Source: Zestomonas carbonaria (GTDB taxonomy: Bacteria > Pseudomonadota > Gammaproteobacteria > Pseudomonadales > Pseudomonadaceae). From it: a stretch of 43,391 bases of DNA. The stretch's first letter is position 1. Each line of letters starts with the position of its first letter. A program made the translations under genes and the position numbers. The stretch lies in assembly GCF_904061905.1 (NCBI RefSeq), contig NZ_CAJFCI010000043.1:90640-134030 (forward strand). Direction: 5' to 3'. The notes below the pieces were generated by a model, which worked only from the letters and a program-made list of their open reading frames with translations, was not told where the DNA came from and ran no database searches. This document shows, in pieces, positions 35,542 to 43,391 of this stretch.

Positions 35542-36525
35542 ATCAAACCGCTATTCGCCAAGGGACCCTCGCTCGGTGTGCGCCTGCTGGTGCTGGCCGT
35601 GCTGTCGACTGCGCTGATGGTGGTCGATGCGCGTCTCGATGTGCTCAAGCCGATGCGCAGCCAGATGGGCCTGGTGCTCACGCCCTTCTATTGGGTGGCC
35701 GACCTGCCGGTGCGCGTCTGGGACGGCATCACCGAGCAGTTCAACAGCCGCAGTGAACTGCTCGCCGAGAACGAGAAGCTCAAGGCCGAAGCCTTGCTGA
35801 TGCAGCGTCGCCTGCAGAAGCTGGCGGCGCTGACCGAACAGAACGTGCGTCTGCGCGAGTTGCTCAACTCGGCGGCGCTGGTCGACGAGAAGGTGCTGGT
35901 CAGCGAACTGATCGGCGTCGACCCCAACCCCTTCACCCACCGCATCATCATCGACAAGGGCAGCCGCGACGGCGTGTTCCTCGGCCAGCCGGTGCTCGAC
36001 GCGCGCGGCCTGATGGGCCAGGTGGTGGAAGTCATGCCCTACAGCTCGCGGGTGCTGCTGCTCACCGACACCACCCACAGCATCCCGGTGCAGGTCAACC
36101 GCAACGGCCTGCGCGCCATCGCCAGCGGCACCGGCAACCCGGAGCGCCTGGAACTGCGCCACGTGGCCGACACCGCCGATATCAAGGAAGGCGATCTGCT
36201 GGTCAGCTCCGGGCTGGGCCAGCGCTTCCCGTCCGGTTACCCGGTGGCCACGGTGAAGGAAGTGATCCACGACTCCGGCCAGCCTTTCGCCATCGTCCGC
36301 GCGGTGCCGACCGCCGCGCTCAACCGCAGCCGCTACATGCTGCTGGTGTTCTCCGACCCGCGCACTCCGGAGCAGCGGGCCAGCGATTCCGCCGAGGCCC
36401 AGGCGCGCGCCGACCAGGAACAGGCCGCCGAAGCGCCTGCCTCCACGCCGCCCGCCGAAGCGCCCCAGGAAGCCCCGGCCGCGCCGTCCGGCACACCGGC
36501 TGCCAGCCAGGGAGCTGACCAATGA
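35542..36525 (+). CDS. mreC: Rod shape-determining protein MreC, probable AUC start
   Basis: An inner-membrane scaffold protein linking MreB and MreD to the wall synthases. It has one helix (LLVLAVLSTALMVVDARL), a coiled coil (SRSELLAENEKLKAEALLMQ) and a periplasmic beta domain (IGVDPNPFTHRIIIDKGSRDG, RGLMGQVVEV, SSGLGQRFPSGYPVA). The conserved E. coli start MKPIFSRGPSLQIRL matches codons 35542-35583 (ATC AAA CCG, then LFAKGPSLGVRL). No ATG, GTG or TTG lies in frame between the stop at 35458 and the GTG at 35578. GAGG (35530-35533) is 8 bases before the ATC, so I place the start there (327 residues). Starting at the GTG would give 315 residues without the conserved lead. The tail is rich in Ala/Pro/Glu. 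Confidence 0.85.
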   Translation: MKPLFAKGPSLGVRLLVLAVLSTALMVVDARLDVLKPMRSQMGLVLTPFYWVADLPVRVWDGITEQFNSRSELLAENEKLKAEALLMQRRLQKLAALTEQNVRLRELLNSAALVDEKVLVSELIGVDPNPFTHRIIIDKGSRDGVFLGQPVLDARGLMGQVVEVMPYSSRVLLLTDTTHSIPVQVNRNGLRAIASGTGNPERLELRHVADTADIKEGDLLVSSGLGQRFPSGYPVATVKEVIHDSGQPFAIVRAVPTAALNRSRYMLLVFSDPRTPEQRASDSAEAQARADQEQAAEAPASTPPAEAPQEAPAAPSGTPAASQGADQ

Positions 36526-37010
36526 CCGCGCAACGTTCGCGCAACGGCTGGGTGATCTGGCTGAGCCTGGTGCTGGCGCTGCTGCTCAGCATCGCGCCGC
36601 TGCCGAAGTTCATGGAGGTCGGCCGGCCGCTGTGGGCCGCTCTGTTCCTGTCCTACTGGGTGCTCTACCTGCCGCACCGGGTGGGCATGACCACCGCCTG
36701 GATCCTCGGCCTGTTCCAGGATGTCCTGTACGGCACGCTGTTCGGCCAGAACGCGCTGATCCTCACCCTGATCATTTTCCTCGTCCTCAGCCTGCACCAG
36801 CGTTTGCGCATGTTCCCCATGTGGCAACAGAGCCTGGTGCTGCTGGTGGTCTATGGCATCGCTCAACTGGTGCAACTCTGGCTCAACGCGCTGACCGGCA
36901 ATCGCCCGCCGACCCTGGCTTTCGTCCTCCCGGCGCTGGTCAGTGCGCTACTCTGGCCTTGGGTCGCGGCTATTCTGCGCGGCCTGCAACAGCGCCTGAA
37001 CGTCAATTGA
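36522..37010 (+). CDS. mreD: Rod shape-determining membrane protein MreD
   Basis: A 162-residue inner-membrane protein with about five helices: WVIWLSLVLALLLSIAPLP, LWAALFLSYWVLYLP, TAWILGLFQDVLYGTLFGQNA, LTLIIFLVLSLHQRL and LVLLVVYGIAQLVQLW. GLFQDVLYGTLFGQ is the family's best-conserved stretch. It overlaps the mreC stop by ATGA, giving coupled synthesis of MreC and MreD. Confidence 0.95.
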   Translation: MTAQRSRNGWVIWLSLVLALLLSIAPLPKFMEVGRPLWAALFLSYWVLYLPHRVGMTTAWILGLFQDVLYGTLFGQNALILTLIIFLVLSLHQRLRMFPMWQQSLVLLVVYGIAQLVQLWLNALTGNRPPTLAFVLPALVSALLWPWVAAILRGLQQRLNVN

Positions 37011-37054
37011 GCCGGGCGCGCACGGCGCGTCGCGGCTGACAGGGAGAAGTCCGC

Positions 37055-37648
37055 ATGGCCACGCTCTACCTGGCCTCGGGGTCGCCACGCCGGCGCGAAC
37101 TGCTGGCGCAGATCGGCGTGCCTTTCCGTACCCTCGTCCTCGATCTCGACGAAAGCAGCCTGCCCGGCGAAACGCCGCAGGCCTACGTGGAACGCCTGGC
37201 GCGTGCCAAGGCGCGGGCCGGTCTGGCACACTCGAAGGACCCCGAAGCCGTGGTGCTCGGTGCCGACACCGCGGTGGTGCTCGATGGACGCATCCTCGGC
37301 AAGCCGCTCGACCGCGCCGATGCCCAGGCCACCCTGGAAGCCCTGTCCGGCCGTGAGCACCAGGTGCTGACCGCCGTGGCGCTGGCCGCCCCCGGGCGCT
37401 GCGAGGCGCGGGTGGTGACCAGCCGGGTGGAGTTCCGGCCCCTGTCCGCAGCCGAGATCGCCGCCTACTGGGAGACCGGCGAACCACGGGACAAGGCTGG
37501 CAGCTATGGCATCCAGGGGCTGGCAGCGGTGTTCGTCAGCGCTCTGCACGGCAGCTATTCGGCGGTGGTCGGCCTGCCTCTGTGCGAAACTGCGGAAATG
37601 TTGGCCGACTTCGGCATCGCCTGCTGGCAGGAAGGGACGACCCCATGA
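37055..37648 (+). CDS. maf: Maf-like nucleoside triphosphate pyrophosphatase
   Basis: A 197-residue house-cleaning enzyme that hydrolyses non-canonical or excess nucleotides; the YhdE type acts on dTTP/UTP. Motifs are the N-terminal [33 protein letters not shown] near residue 67 and the C-terminal [24 protein letters not shown] lies upstream of the ATG. It lies between mreD and rng, as in E. coli. It overlaps rng by ATGA. Confidence 0.94.
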   Translation: MATLYLASGSPRRRELLAQIGVPFRTLVLDLDESSLPGETPQAYVERLARAKARAGLAHSKDPEAVVLGADTAVVLDGRILGKPLDRADAQATLEALSGREHQVLTAVALAAPGRCEARVVTSRVEFRPLSAAEIAAYWETGEPRDKAGSYGIQGLAAVFVSALHGSYSAVVGLPLCETAEMLADFGIACWQEGTTP

Positions 37649-39102
37649 GTGAAGAGATCCTGATCAACATCACGCCGATGGAGTCGCGCGTGGCAGTGGT
37701 TGAGAACGGCGTGCTGCAGGAAGTGCACGTCGAGCGCACCCAGCGCCGTGGCATCGTCGGCAACATCTATAAAGGCAAGGTGGCACGGGTGCTGCCGGGC
37801 ATGCAGGCGGCGTTCGTCGACATCGGCCTGGAGCGCGCCGCCTTCATCCACGCCTCGGAGATTTCCAGTCGCGAAGGCAGCGCGGTGGAATCGATCAGCG
37901 CCCTGGTCCACGAGGGCCAGAGCCTGGTGGTGCAGGTGACCAAGGACCCGATCGGCAGCAAGGGCGCGCGACTGACCACCCATCTGTCGATCCCCTCGCG
38001 CTACCTGGTGTACATGCCGCGCAGCAGCCATGTCGGCATCTCCCTGCGCATCGAGGACGAGGCCGAGCGCGAGCGCCTCAAGCAGGTGGTGGCCGACTGC
38101 GTCGCCGCCGAGGGCATCGAGGAGAGCGGCGGCTTCATCCTGCGCACCGCGGCGGACGGCGCCGGGGCCGACGAAATCCTCGCCGACATCCGCTACCTGC
38201 GCCGCCTGTGGGAGCAGATCGCCACGCAGATGAAGAGCGCGACGACCCCCTCGGTGATCTACGAAGACCTCAGCCTGGCCCTGCGCGCCCTGCGCGACCT
38301 GGTCACGCCGCGCACCGAGAAGCTGCGCATCGACTCGCGGGAAACCTTCCAGAAGGTCACCCAGTTCGTCGCCGAGCTGATGCCCGAGGTGGCCGACCGC
38401 CTCGAACACTATCCGGGCGAGCGGCCGATCTTCGACCTCTATGGCGTCGAGGACGAGATCCAGCGCGCCCTGGAGCGCAAGGTGCCGCTGAAGTCCGGCG
38501 GCTACCTGGTGATCGACCCGGCGGAGGCGATGACCACCATCGACGTCAACACCGGCGCCTTCGTCGGTCATCGCACCCTCGAGGAAACCATCTTCAAGAC
38601 CAACCTCGAGGCGGCCACCGCGATCGCCCGCCAACTGCGCCTGCGCAACCTGGGCGGGATCATCATCATCGACTTCATCGACATGGAAGACGAGGAGCAT
38701 CAGCGCCAGGTCCTGCGCACGCTGGAGAAGCAGCTCGAGCGCGACCACGCGAAGACCAACATCATCGGCATCACCGAGCTCGGCCTGGTGCAGATGACCC
38801 GCAAGCGCACCCGCGAGAGCCTCGAACAGATACTCTGCGAGCCGTGCCCGTCCTGCCAGGGGCGCGGCAAGCTGAAGACCGCCGAGACCATCTGCTACGA
38901 AATCTTCCGGGAAATCCTCCGCGAGGCGCGCGCCTACCAGGCCGAGGGTTACCGGGTGCTGGCCAACCAGAAGGTGGTCGACCGCCTGCTCGACGAAGAG
39001 TCCGGCAACGTCGCCGATCTGGAAGCCTTCATCGGCCGGACCATCAAGTTCCAGGTGGAAAGCATGTACTCCCAGGAGCAATACGATGTCGTCCTGCTCT
39101 GA
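37645..39102 (+). CDS. rng: Ribonuclease G
   Basis: A 485-residue endoribonuclease trimming 16S rRNA 5' ends and some mRNAs. The N-terminal S1 domain has [27 protein letters not shown]. The catalytic Mg2+-binding aspartates are D300 in [12 protein letters not shown] and D343 in [10 protein letters not shown]. The zinc-link cysteines correspond to C401 and C404 in CPSCQGRG. No RNase E-type C-terminal scaffold is present, so it is RNase G. I chose the ATG at 37645, overlapping the maf stop, with GGAAGGGA upstream; the longer frame begins inside maf. Confidence 0.96.
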   Translation: MSEEILINITPMESRVAVVENGVLQEVHVERTQRRGIVGNIYKGKVARVLPGMQAAFVDIGLERAAFIHASEISSREGSAVESISALVHEGQSLVVQVTKDPIGSKGARLTTHLSIPSRYLVYMPRSSHVGISLRIEDEAERERLKQVVADCVAAEGIEESGGFILRTAADGAGADEILADIRYLRRLWEQIATQMKSATTPSVIYEDLSLALRALRDLVTPRTEKLRIDSRETFQKVTQFVAELMPEVADRLEHYPGERPIFDLYGVEDEIQRALERKVPLKSGGYLVIDPAEAMTTIDVNTGAFVGHRTLEETIFKTNLEAATAIARQLRLRNLGGIIIIDFIDMEDEEHQRQVLRTLEKQLERDHAKTNIIGITELGLVQMTRKRTRESLEQILCEPCPSCQGRGKLKTAETICYEIFREILREARAYQAEGYRVLANQKVVDRLLDEESGNVADLEAFIGRTIKFQVESMYSQEQYDVVLL

Positions 39103-39122
39103 CTGCCTGAGCCCGGCCTGAC

Positions 39123-42100
39123 ATGGCACGCCTGGGCGACTGGCTGATCGCGGCGCTGCGCTGGGGCTTCGGCCTGTTCGCCCTGCTGCTGGTCCTGGCC
39201 GCGCTCTATGTCAGCCTCGGCCGCGAGCTGGTGCCTTGGGTCGCCGACTACCGCGACGAGGTGGAAAGCCGTGCCCGCACCGCGCTGGGCCTGCCGCTGA
39301 GCATCGGCAGCCTGGAGGGACGCTGGGAGGGTTTCTCGCCGCTGATCTACGCCCATGACGTGCTGATCGGCGAGGGTGACGAACGGGTCCGGCTGGACCG
39401 GATACAGGTGGTGCCAGACGTGCTCACCAGCCTGCTGGAGCGTGAACCGCGCCTCGCCTCGCTGACCTTGCAGGGCCTGCATCTCAGCCTCAGGCAGGAC
39501 GCCGACGGCGCCTGGCATCTCGAGGGATTGCCGCAGGGCGAAGGAACGTTCGACCTCAACCGCGCGCTGGAACAGCTCCGGCGTATCCCGAGGCTGTCCC
39601 TGCTCGACAGCCAGGTCACCGTCGAGGCGCTGGACGCTGCGCCGTTCAGCTTCACCTACGCCAATCTCAGCCTGCGCAGCGGCACGCGGCAGCGACTGGA
39701 CGGCCGCCTGACCCTGCCGGACGGCCAGCCGCTGGCCTTCAACCTGCGCGCCCGGCTGGATGGCAAGGATTGGCGCAATTCCAGTGCCGATCTCTACGCC
39801 AGCCTGCCGCAGAGCGACTGGGCGTCGTGGTTGCCGGCCAGCCTGACCCGCGACTGGCGAGTGCGGGAATTGCGCGCCGGCGGCGAACTCTGGCTGAAGG
39901 TCGACAAGGGCCAGGTGCAGCGCGCCGCCGCGCGCCTGCATGCCCCGCAGATGAGCGGCGCCTATGCCGAACGGCCGCCGGTGACGCTGAACGATCTGTC
40001 GCTGAACGCCTACGTCGACCGTGACCGCCAGGGATTGCGCGTGCTGTTCGACTCGCTGGCCGCGAGCCTGGGCGAGACGCGCTGGGGCGAGGTGCGGCTG
40101 GCCCTGGAGCAGCGTACGGACGACAAGGCCGGGGAAAGCTGGCGACTGTCCGCCGACCGGCTCGACCTCACGCCATTGTTGCCGGTGGTCCAGGCCCTGG
40201 CGCCGCTGCCGGAGAAAGCCGCCGAGTACCTGGCCGGGCTCAACCCGCGCGGTACCCTGCGCAACCTTCAGCTCGACTACCAGCCACAGGCCGAGCCGCT
40301 CGAACGCTTGCAGGCGTCGGGTAACCTGGACCGCGTCGGCATCGATCCCTACCACGAGGTCCCCGGCGTCGAGAATGTCAGTGGCAGCTTCTCCGGTGGG
40401 TTGTCCCGTGGCGAGTTGCGCGTGCGCAGCGAGGATTTCGCCCTGCACCTGCACAACCTGTTTCCGCAAACCTGGCGCTACCACAAGGCGGCCGGCCGGC
40501 TGACCTGGGGCCTGGACGAGGAGTCTTTCACCCTCGCCGTGCCCTACGCGCAGGTCAGCGGCGACGAGGGGCGGATGGCCGCCGATATGTTCCTGCGCCT
40601 GATGCGCGCCCCGGATGCCGAGGATTATCTCGACCTGCGCGTCGGCATGCGCGACGGTGATGCCCGCTATACCGAGCAATACTTGCCGACCCTCGCGCCG
40701 GCCTTCGGCCCGGAGTTGGCCAACTGGCTGAAGACCGCGATCCGCAGCGGCGCGGTGAGCGAAGGCTATTTCCAGTTCCAGGGCTCGGTGAACAAGAACT
40801 CGCCGCCGGCCTCGCACAGTATCAGCCTGTTCTTCGACACCCAGGATGCCGTGCTGGCCTTCCAGCCCGGCTGGCCGGAGCTGAGCGGCGCGCGCGGGCA
40901 GGTGTTCATCGAGGACACCAGCGTCCGCGTCGCGCTGGCCGAGGGGCGCCTGCTGAACAGCCGGGTCCATGATGTGCAGGCCCGCGTGCCCATCGAGCCG
41001 GGGAAGGTTCCACACCTGCATCTGGACGGTGTGGTGGACAGCAGCGTGGTGGATGCCCTGAAGATTCTCCAGGAGGCGCCGATCGGCACCGACGAGATTT
41101 TCGCCGGCTGGTCGGGCTCGGGCGCGGTGGATGGCCGGTTGCTCCTGGACATCCCGCTGCGCAAGGGCCAGGCCCCACAGGTTTCGGTGGACTTCGCCGT
41201 GGACGGCGCGCAGCTCAAGCTGAGCAATCCGGCGCTGGAGCTGAGCCAGGTGAAGGGCGCTTTCAACTACGACACCGCCAAGGGGCTCAGCGCCCCGGAC
41301 ATCCGTGCCCAGGCATTCGGCCGCCCCGTGCGTGGCAAGGCCATCGCCGAGCAGCGCGATGGCCGGCCGCGCACGCGCATCGAGGCCAATGGCCAGGTGG
41401 CGCTGAAGACCCTGACCGACTGGCTGGCGCTGCAACACAACCTGCCGGCCTCGGGCAACCTGCCGTACAGCCTGGCCCTGATCCTCGATGGAGAGCGCAG
41501 CGAACTGCGTGTCGACTCCAGCCTCAAGGGGCTGGCCATCGACCTGCCGGCGCCGTTCGGCAAGGCCGCCGTCGACGAGAGCGCGACCCGGTTCCGCATG
41601 AGCCTGCACGGGCCGGAGCGGCGTTATCGGCTGAACTATGCCGGTTTCGCCAAGCTGGACATGGCGATGCCGGACGGCAAGCCCGATGCGTTGCGCGGCG
41701 AGCTGCTGCTCGGCACCGGGCTGCCCAGCCTGCCAGGGACGCCTGGGCTGACCGTGCGCGGCCGGCTCGCCGAGCTGGATGCCGACGCCTGGCAGGCCAC
41801 CGCCAAGCGCTATGCCGCCGCCGACCAGGCCACGTCTCTGCAGATGGTGCGCAGCCTGGACTTGCGCATCGACCGTTTCCAGGGCTTCGGCACGACCCTG
41901 GAGAACCTGGCGGCCCGCCTGGTCCGAGCCGACGCCGCCTGGTCACTGACCTTCGACAATCCACAGGCGAAGGGCCGGGCGCTGCTGCCGGACGCCAAGG
42001 ACGCGCCGATCACGGTCAACCTGGAGCAACTGCGCCTGCCGCCGGCCCCTCCACCGACGGAAGCGAGCCAGGACGGTCCCGATCCCCTGGCCCAGGTCGA

Positions 42101-42935
42101 CCCACGGCAGATTCCAGCGCTGGATATCCGGATCGCCCGCCTGTTGCGCGGCGACGACCTGCTCGGCGCCTTCGCGCTCAAGGTCCGACCGACCGGGCAG
42201 GGCGTCGTGTTCGAGGATCTCAACCTGGAGCTCAAGGGCCTGAAGATCGGCGGCAACGCCTGGTGGGAAGGGGCGCCGGGGCAGAGCCGCACGCGCTACA
42301 CGGGGCGCCTGCAGGGCGACAACCTGGCCGATGTGCTGAGGGCCTGGAACTTCGCGCCCAACGTCACCAGCGAGCGCTTCCGACTCGATGTCGACGGGCA
42401 GTGGCCGGGCTCGCCGGCCTGGATGGCGCTCAAGCGCTTCTCCGGCACGCTCGAACCCAGCCTGCGCAGGGGCCAGTTCGTCGAAGTGGAAGGCGGCGCC
42501 CAGGCCCTGCGGGTGTTCGGCCTGCTCAACTTCGACTCGATCGGCCGGCGCCTGCGCCTGGACTTCTCCGACCTGCTCGGCAAGGGGCTCAGCTACGATC
42601 GGGTCAAGGGCCTGCTGGTGGGGACCGACGGCGTCTACCTCACCCGCCAGCCGCTGACCCTGGAGGGGCCGTCGAGCAACCTGGAGCTGGACGGCAGCAT
42701 GGATATGGTCAGGGACCAGATCAGCGCCCGGCTGCAGGTGAGCCTGCCGCTGACCAACAACCTGCCGCTGGCCGCGCTGATCGTCGGAGCGCCGGCGATC
42801 GGCGGCGCGCTGTTCGTGGTCGACAAGCTGCTCGGCGACAGGGTGTCGCGCTTCGCCAGCGTGCAGTACGACGTCCGCGGACCGCTCAAGTCCCCGCAGA
42901 TCACCCTGGCCAAGCCGTTCGAGAAAGGGCGCTGA
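39123..42935 (+). CDS. yhdP: YhdP family AsmA-like envelope protein
   Basis: A 1270-residue protein with an N-terminal helix (WGFGLFALLLVLAALYVSLG, about residues 14-33) anchoring a very long periplasmic beta-structure. YhdP belongs to the AsmA-like proteins (TamB, YhdP, YdbH) that bridge inner and outer membranes and move phospholipids. DUF3971/AsmA features include RIQVVPDVLTSLL near 95, SVNKNSPPASHSISLFFDTQD near 555 and the C-terminal LRVFGLLNFDSIGRRLRLDFSDL near 1130, where such proteins have a conserved LFNF-like stretch. The length is normal. It is last in the mre-maf-rng-yhdP block as in enterobacteria. Confidence 0.94.
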   Translation: MARLGDWLIAALRWGFGLFALLLVLAALYVSLGRELVPWVADYRDEVESRARTALGLPLSIGSLEGRWEGFSPLIYAHDVLIGEGDERVRLDRIQVVPDVLTSLLEREPRLASLTLQGLHLSLRQDADGAWHLEGLPQGEGTFDLNRALEQLRRIPRLSLLDSQVTVEALDAAPFSFTYANLSLRSGTRQRLDGRLTLPDGQPLAFNLRARLDGKDWRNSSADLYASLPQSDWASWLPASLTRDWRVRELRAGGELWLKVDKGQVQRAAARLHAPQMSGAYAERPPVTLNDLSLNAYVDRDRQGLRVLFDSLAASLGETRWGEVRLALEQRTDDKAGESWRLSADRLDLTPLLPVVQALAPLPEKAAEYLAGLNPRGTLRNLQLDYQPQAEPLERLQASGNLDRVGIDPYHEVPGVENVSGSFSGGLSRGELRVRSEDFALHLHNLFPQTWRYHKAAGRLTWGLDEESFTLAVPYAQVSGDEGRMAADMFLRLMRAPDAEDYLDLRVGMRDGDARYTEQYLPTLAPAFGPELANWLKTAIRSGAVSEGYFQFQGSVNKNSPPASHSISLFFDTQDAVLAFQPGWPELSGARGQVFIEDTSVRVALAEGRLLNSRVHDVQARVPIEPGKVPHLHLDGVVDSSVVDALKILQEAPIGTDEIFAGWSGSGAVDGRLLLDIPLRKGQAPQVSVDFAVDGAQLKLSNPALELSQVKGAFNYDTAKGLSAPDIRAQAFGRPVRGKAIAEQRDGRPRTRIEANGQVALKTLTDWLALQHNLPASGNLPYSLALILDGERSELRVDSSLKGLAIDLPAPFGKAAVDESATRFRMSLHGPERRYRLNYAGFAKLDMAMPDGKPDALRGELLLGTGLPSLPGTPGLTVRGRLAELDADAWQATAKRYAAADQATSLQMVRSLDLRIDRFQGFGTTLENLAARLVRADAAWSLTFDNPQAKGRALLPDAKDAPITVNLEQLRLPPAPPPTEASQDGPDPLAQVDPRQIPALDIRIARLLRGDDLLGAFALKVRPTGQGVVFEDLNLELKGLKIGGNAWWEGAPGQSRTRYTGRLQGDNLADVLRAWNFAPNVTSERFRLDVDGQWPGSPAWMALKRFSGTLEPSLRRGQFVEVEGGAQALRVFGLLNFDSIGRRLRLDFSDLLGKGLSYDRVKGLLVGTDGVYLTRQPLTLEGPSSNLELDGSMDMVRDQISARLQVSLPLTNNLPLAALIVGAPAIGGALFVVDKLLGDRVSRFASVQYDVRGPLKSPQITLAKPFEKGR

Positions 42936-42993
42936 GAAAAGCCGGGGAGAGCGCTGGAGGCTGGAAGGCTGGACGAAAAGGCGGCCCGGCTTT

Positions 42994-43093
42994 TGTAGGG
43001 GGCGCCGCGCGCACCGTTTACCCTGGCGCGGCAGGGTGGTTCACCGGAAACGTAGGTGTCGGCCCCGGATCGGTGCGCACGGCGCACCCTGCG
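42994..43093. repeat. GTAGGGTGC inverted repeat
   Basis: TGTAGGGGGCGCCGCGCGCACC (42994-43015) is inverted with a few mismatches at 43072-43093. The spacer starts GTTTACCCTGGCG and ends GGCCCCGGATC, opposite in orientation to the spacer in copy 1. Confidence 0.85.
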
Positions 43094-43138
43094 TGTTTAT
43101 TGGATTCCCGCGTTAGCGGCGGCCCAATAAACAGCCAC

Positions 43139-43163
43139 GTAGCCCGGATTGCATCCGGGCTAC
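43139..43163. repeat. GTAGCCCGGAT palindrome
   Basis: GTAGCCCGGAT and ATCCGGGCTAC are perfectly inverted around TGC. Same element as at 14838-14862, here without mismatch. Confidence 0.92.
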
Positions 43164-43338
43164 TCGTTCGCTGTTGTAGGAGCCAGCTTGCTGGCGATGC
43201 TTTGGCGTTGCCGGTGATCGCGCGCATGGCGCGCTCCTACGGGGCGGCATCGATGTTGACCTGTAGGAGCAGCGGGGACGCCCAGTTCCATGGCCGCGAA
43301 AAAAGGTTTGACAGCGAAGAGGCCTGACCAGAACGCTG

Positions 43339-43391
43339 TCCAGCCTCCAGCCTCCAGCCTCCAGCCTCCAGCCTCCAGCCTCCAGCCTCCA
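43339..43391. repeat. TCCAGCC 7-bp tandem array, truncated by window
   Basis: At least seven and a half perfect TCCAGCC units run off the window. The array is preceded by the same CCAGAACGCTG sequence as the array at 30770. Confidence 0.97.

Larger units (their letters stand above)
42937..43391. repeat. Composite intergenic repeat, copy 2 (runs off window)
   Basis: A second copy of the element at 30425-30839 follows yhdP. Its left end CTGGAGGCTGGAAGGCTGGAC (42954-42974) is the inverse of the right-hand TCCAGCC array. Inside are a GTAGGGTGC pair (42994-43015/43072-43093), a GTAGCCCGGAT palindrome, GTAGGAGC and GCGCGCATGGCGCGCTCCTAC elements, and the CCGCGAAAAAAGGTTTGACA stretch. No gene is seen in these 455 bp. 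Confidence 0.88.

Noticed and set aside
38949..41609. 886-codon minus-strand frame opposite rng and yhdP
   Set aside because: An antisense shadow; the plus strand has recognisable RNase G and YhdP sequence across the same bases.

Overview
The window is a chromosomal segment of a high-GC gammaproteobacterium, almost certainly a Pseudomonas near the P. aeruginosa/citronellolis/nitroreducens group. Three things support this: the gatCAB/mreBCD/maf/rng/yhdP arrangement, RoxSR beside a SIMPL-domain gene, and a piu-type iron locus beside speC. Intergenic spaces are crowded with REP-like palindromes of several families. No tRNA, rRNA, CRISPR array, prophage or insertion sequence was seen.

Left part (1-12.3 kb): speC (ornithine decarboxylase) is followed by a catechol-siderophore uptake island. 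The island holds a TonB-dependent receptor, the Fe(II)/2-oxoglutarate hydroxylase PiuC, an FMN alpha-hydroxy-acid oxidase, a divergent Sel1-repeat protein, a second paralogous receptor (PiuA-like) and PiuB, a fused PepSY-membrane/flavodoxin/FAD-NADPH reductase. Fur-box-like sites lie before both receptors and before piuB. A natural reading is import by the receptors, reductive iron release by PiuB, and an unknown processing step by PiuC and possibly the FMN oxidase.

Middle part (12.5-23.6 kb): pxpABC (5-oxoprolinase) converges on a minus-strand dppABCDF-type peptide ABC transporter whose intergenic gaps carry REP palindromes. A periplasmic SIMPL-domain gene is divergent from roxS/roxR, a RegB/RegA-type redox two-component system with its quinone-binding heptapeptide and redox Cys intact.

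24-30.4 kb: a citMHS-type metal-citrate symporter gene is followed by a TerC-family gene in a likely operon, divergent from an AEC-family permease. An envelope cassette follows: an M23 endopeptidase, a small membrane coiled-coil protein and a bactofilin. A minus-strand pair encodes a small RlpA-like lipoprotein and a carboxymuconolactone-decarboxylase-like protein.

Right part (30.4-43.4 kb): gatC-gatA-gatB (tRNA amidotransferase, minus strand) is divergent from mreB-mreC-mreD-maf-rng-yhdP (cell shape, nucleotide hygiene, rRNA/mRNA processing, envelope lipid transport).

The most unusual points are these. mreC has no ATG/GTG/TTG at its conserved N-terminus and probably starts at AUC. A 115-bp tandem duplication covers the 3' end of the FMN oxidase gene plus a REP. 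Two large composite intergenic repeats, with inverted ends built of 7-bp tandem units, sit next to gatB and yhdP. An alpha-hydroxy-acid oxidase is embedded in the piu iron locus.
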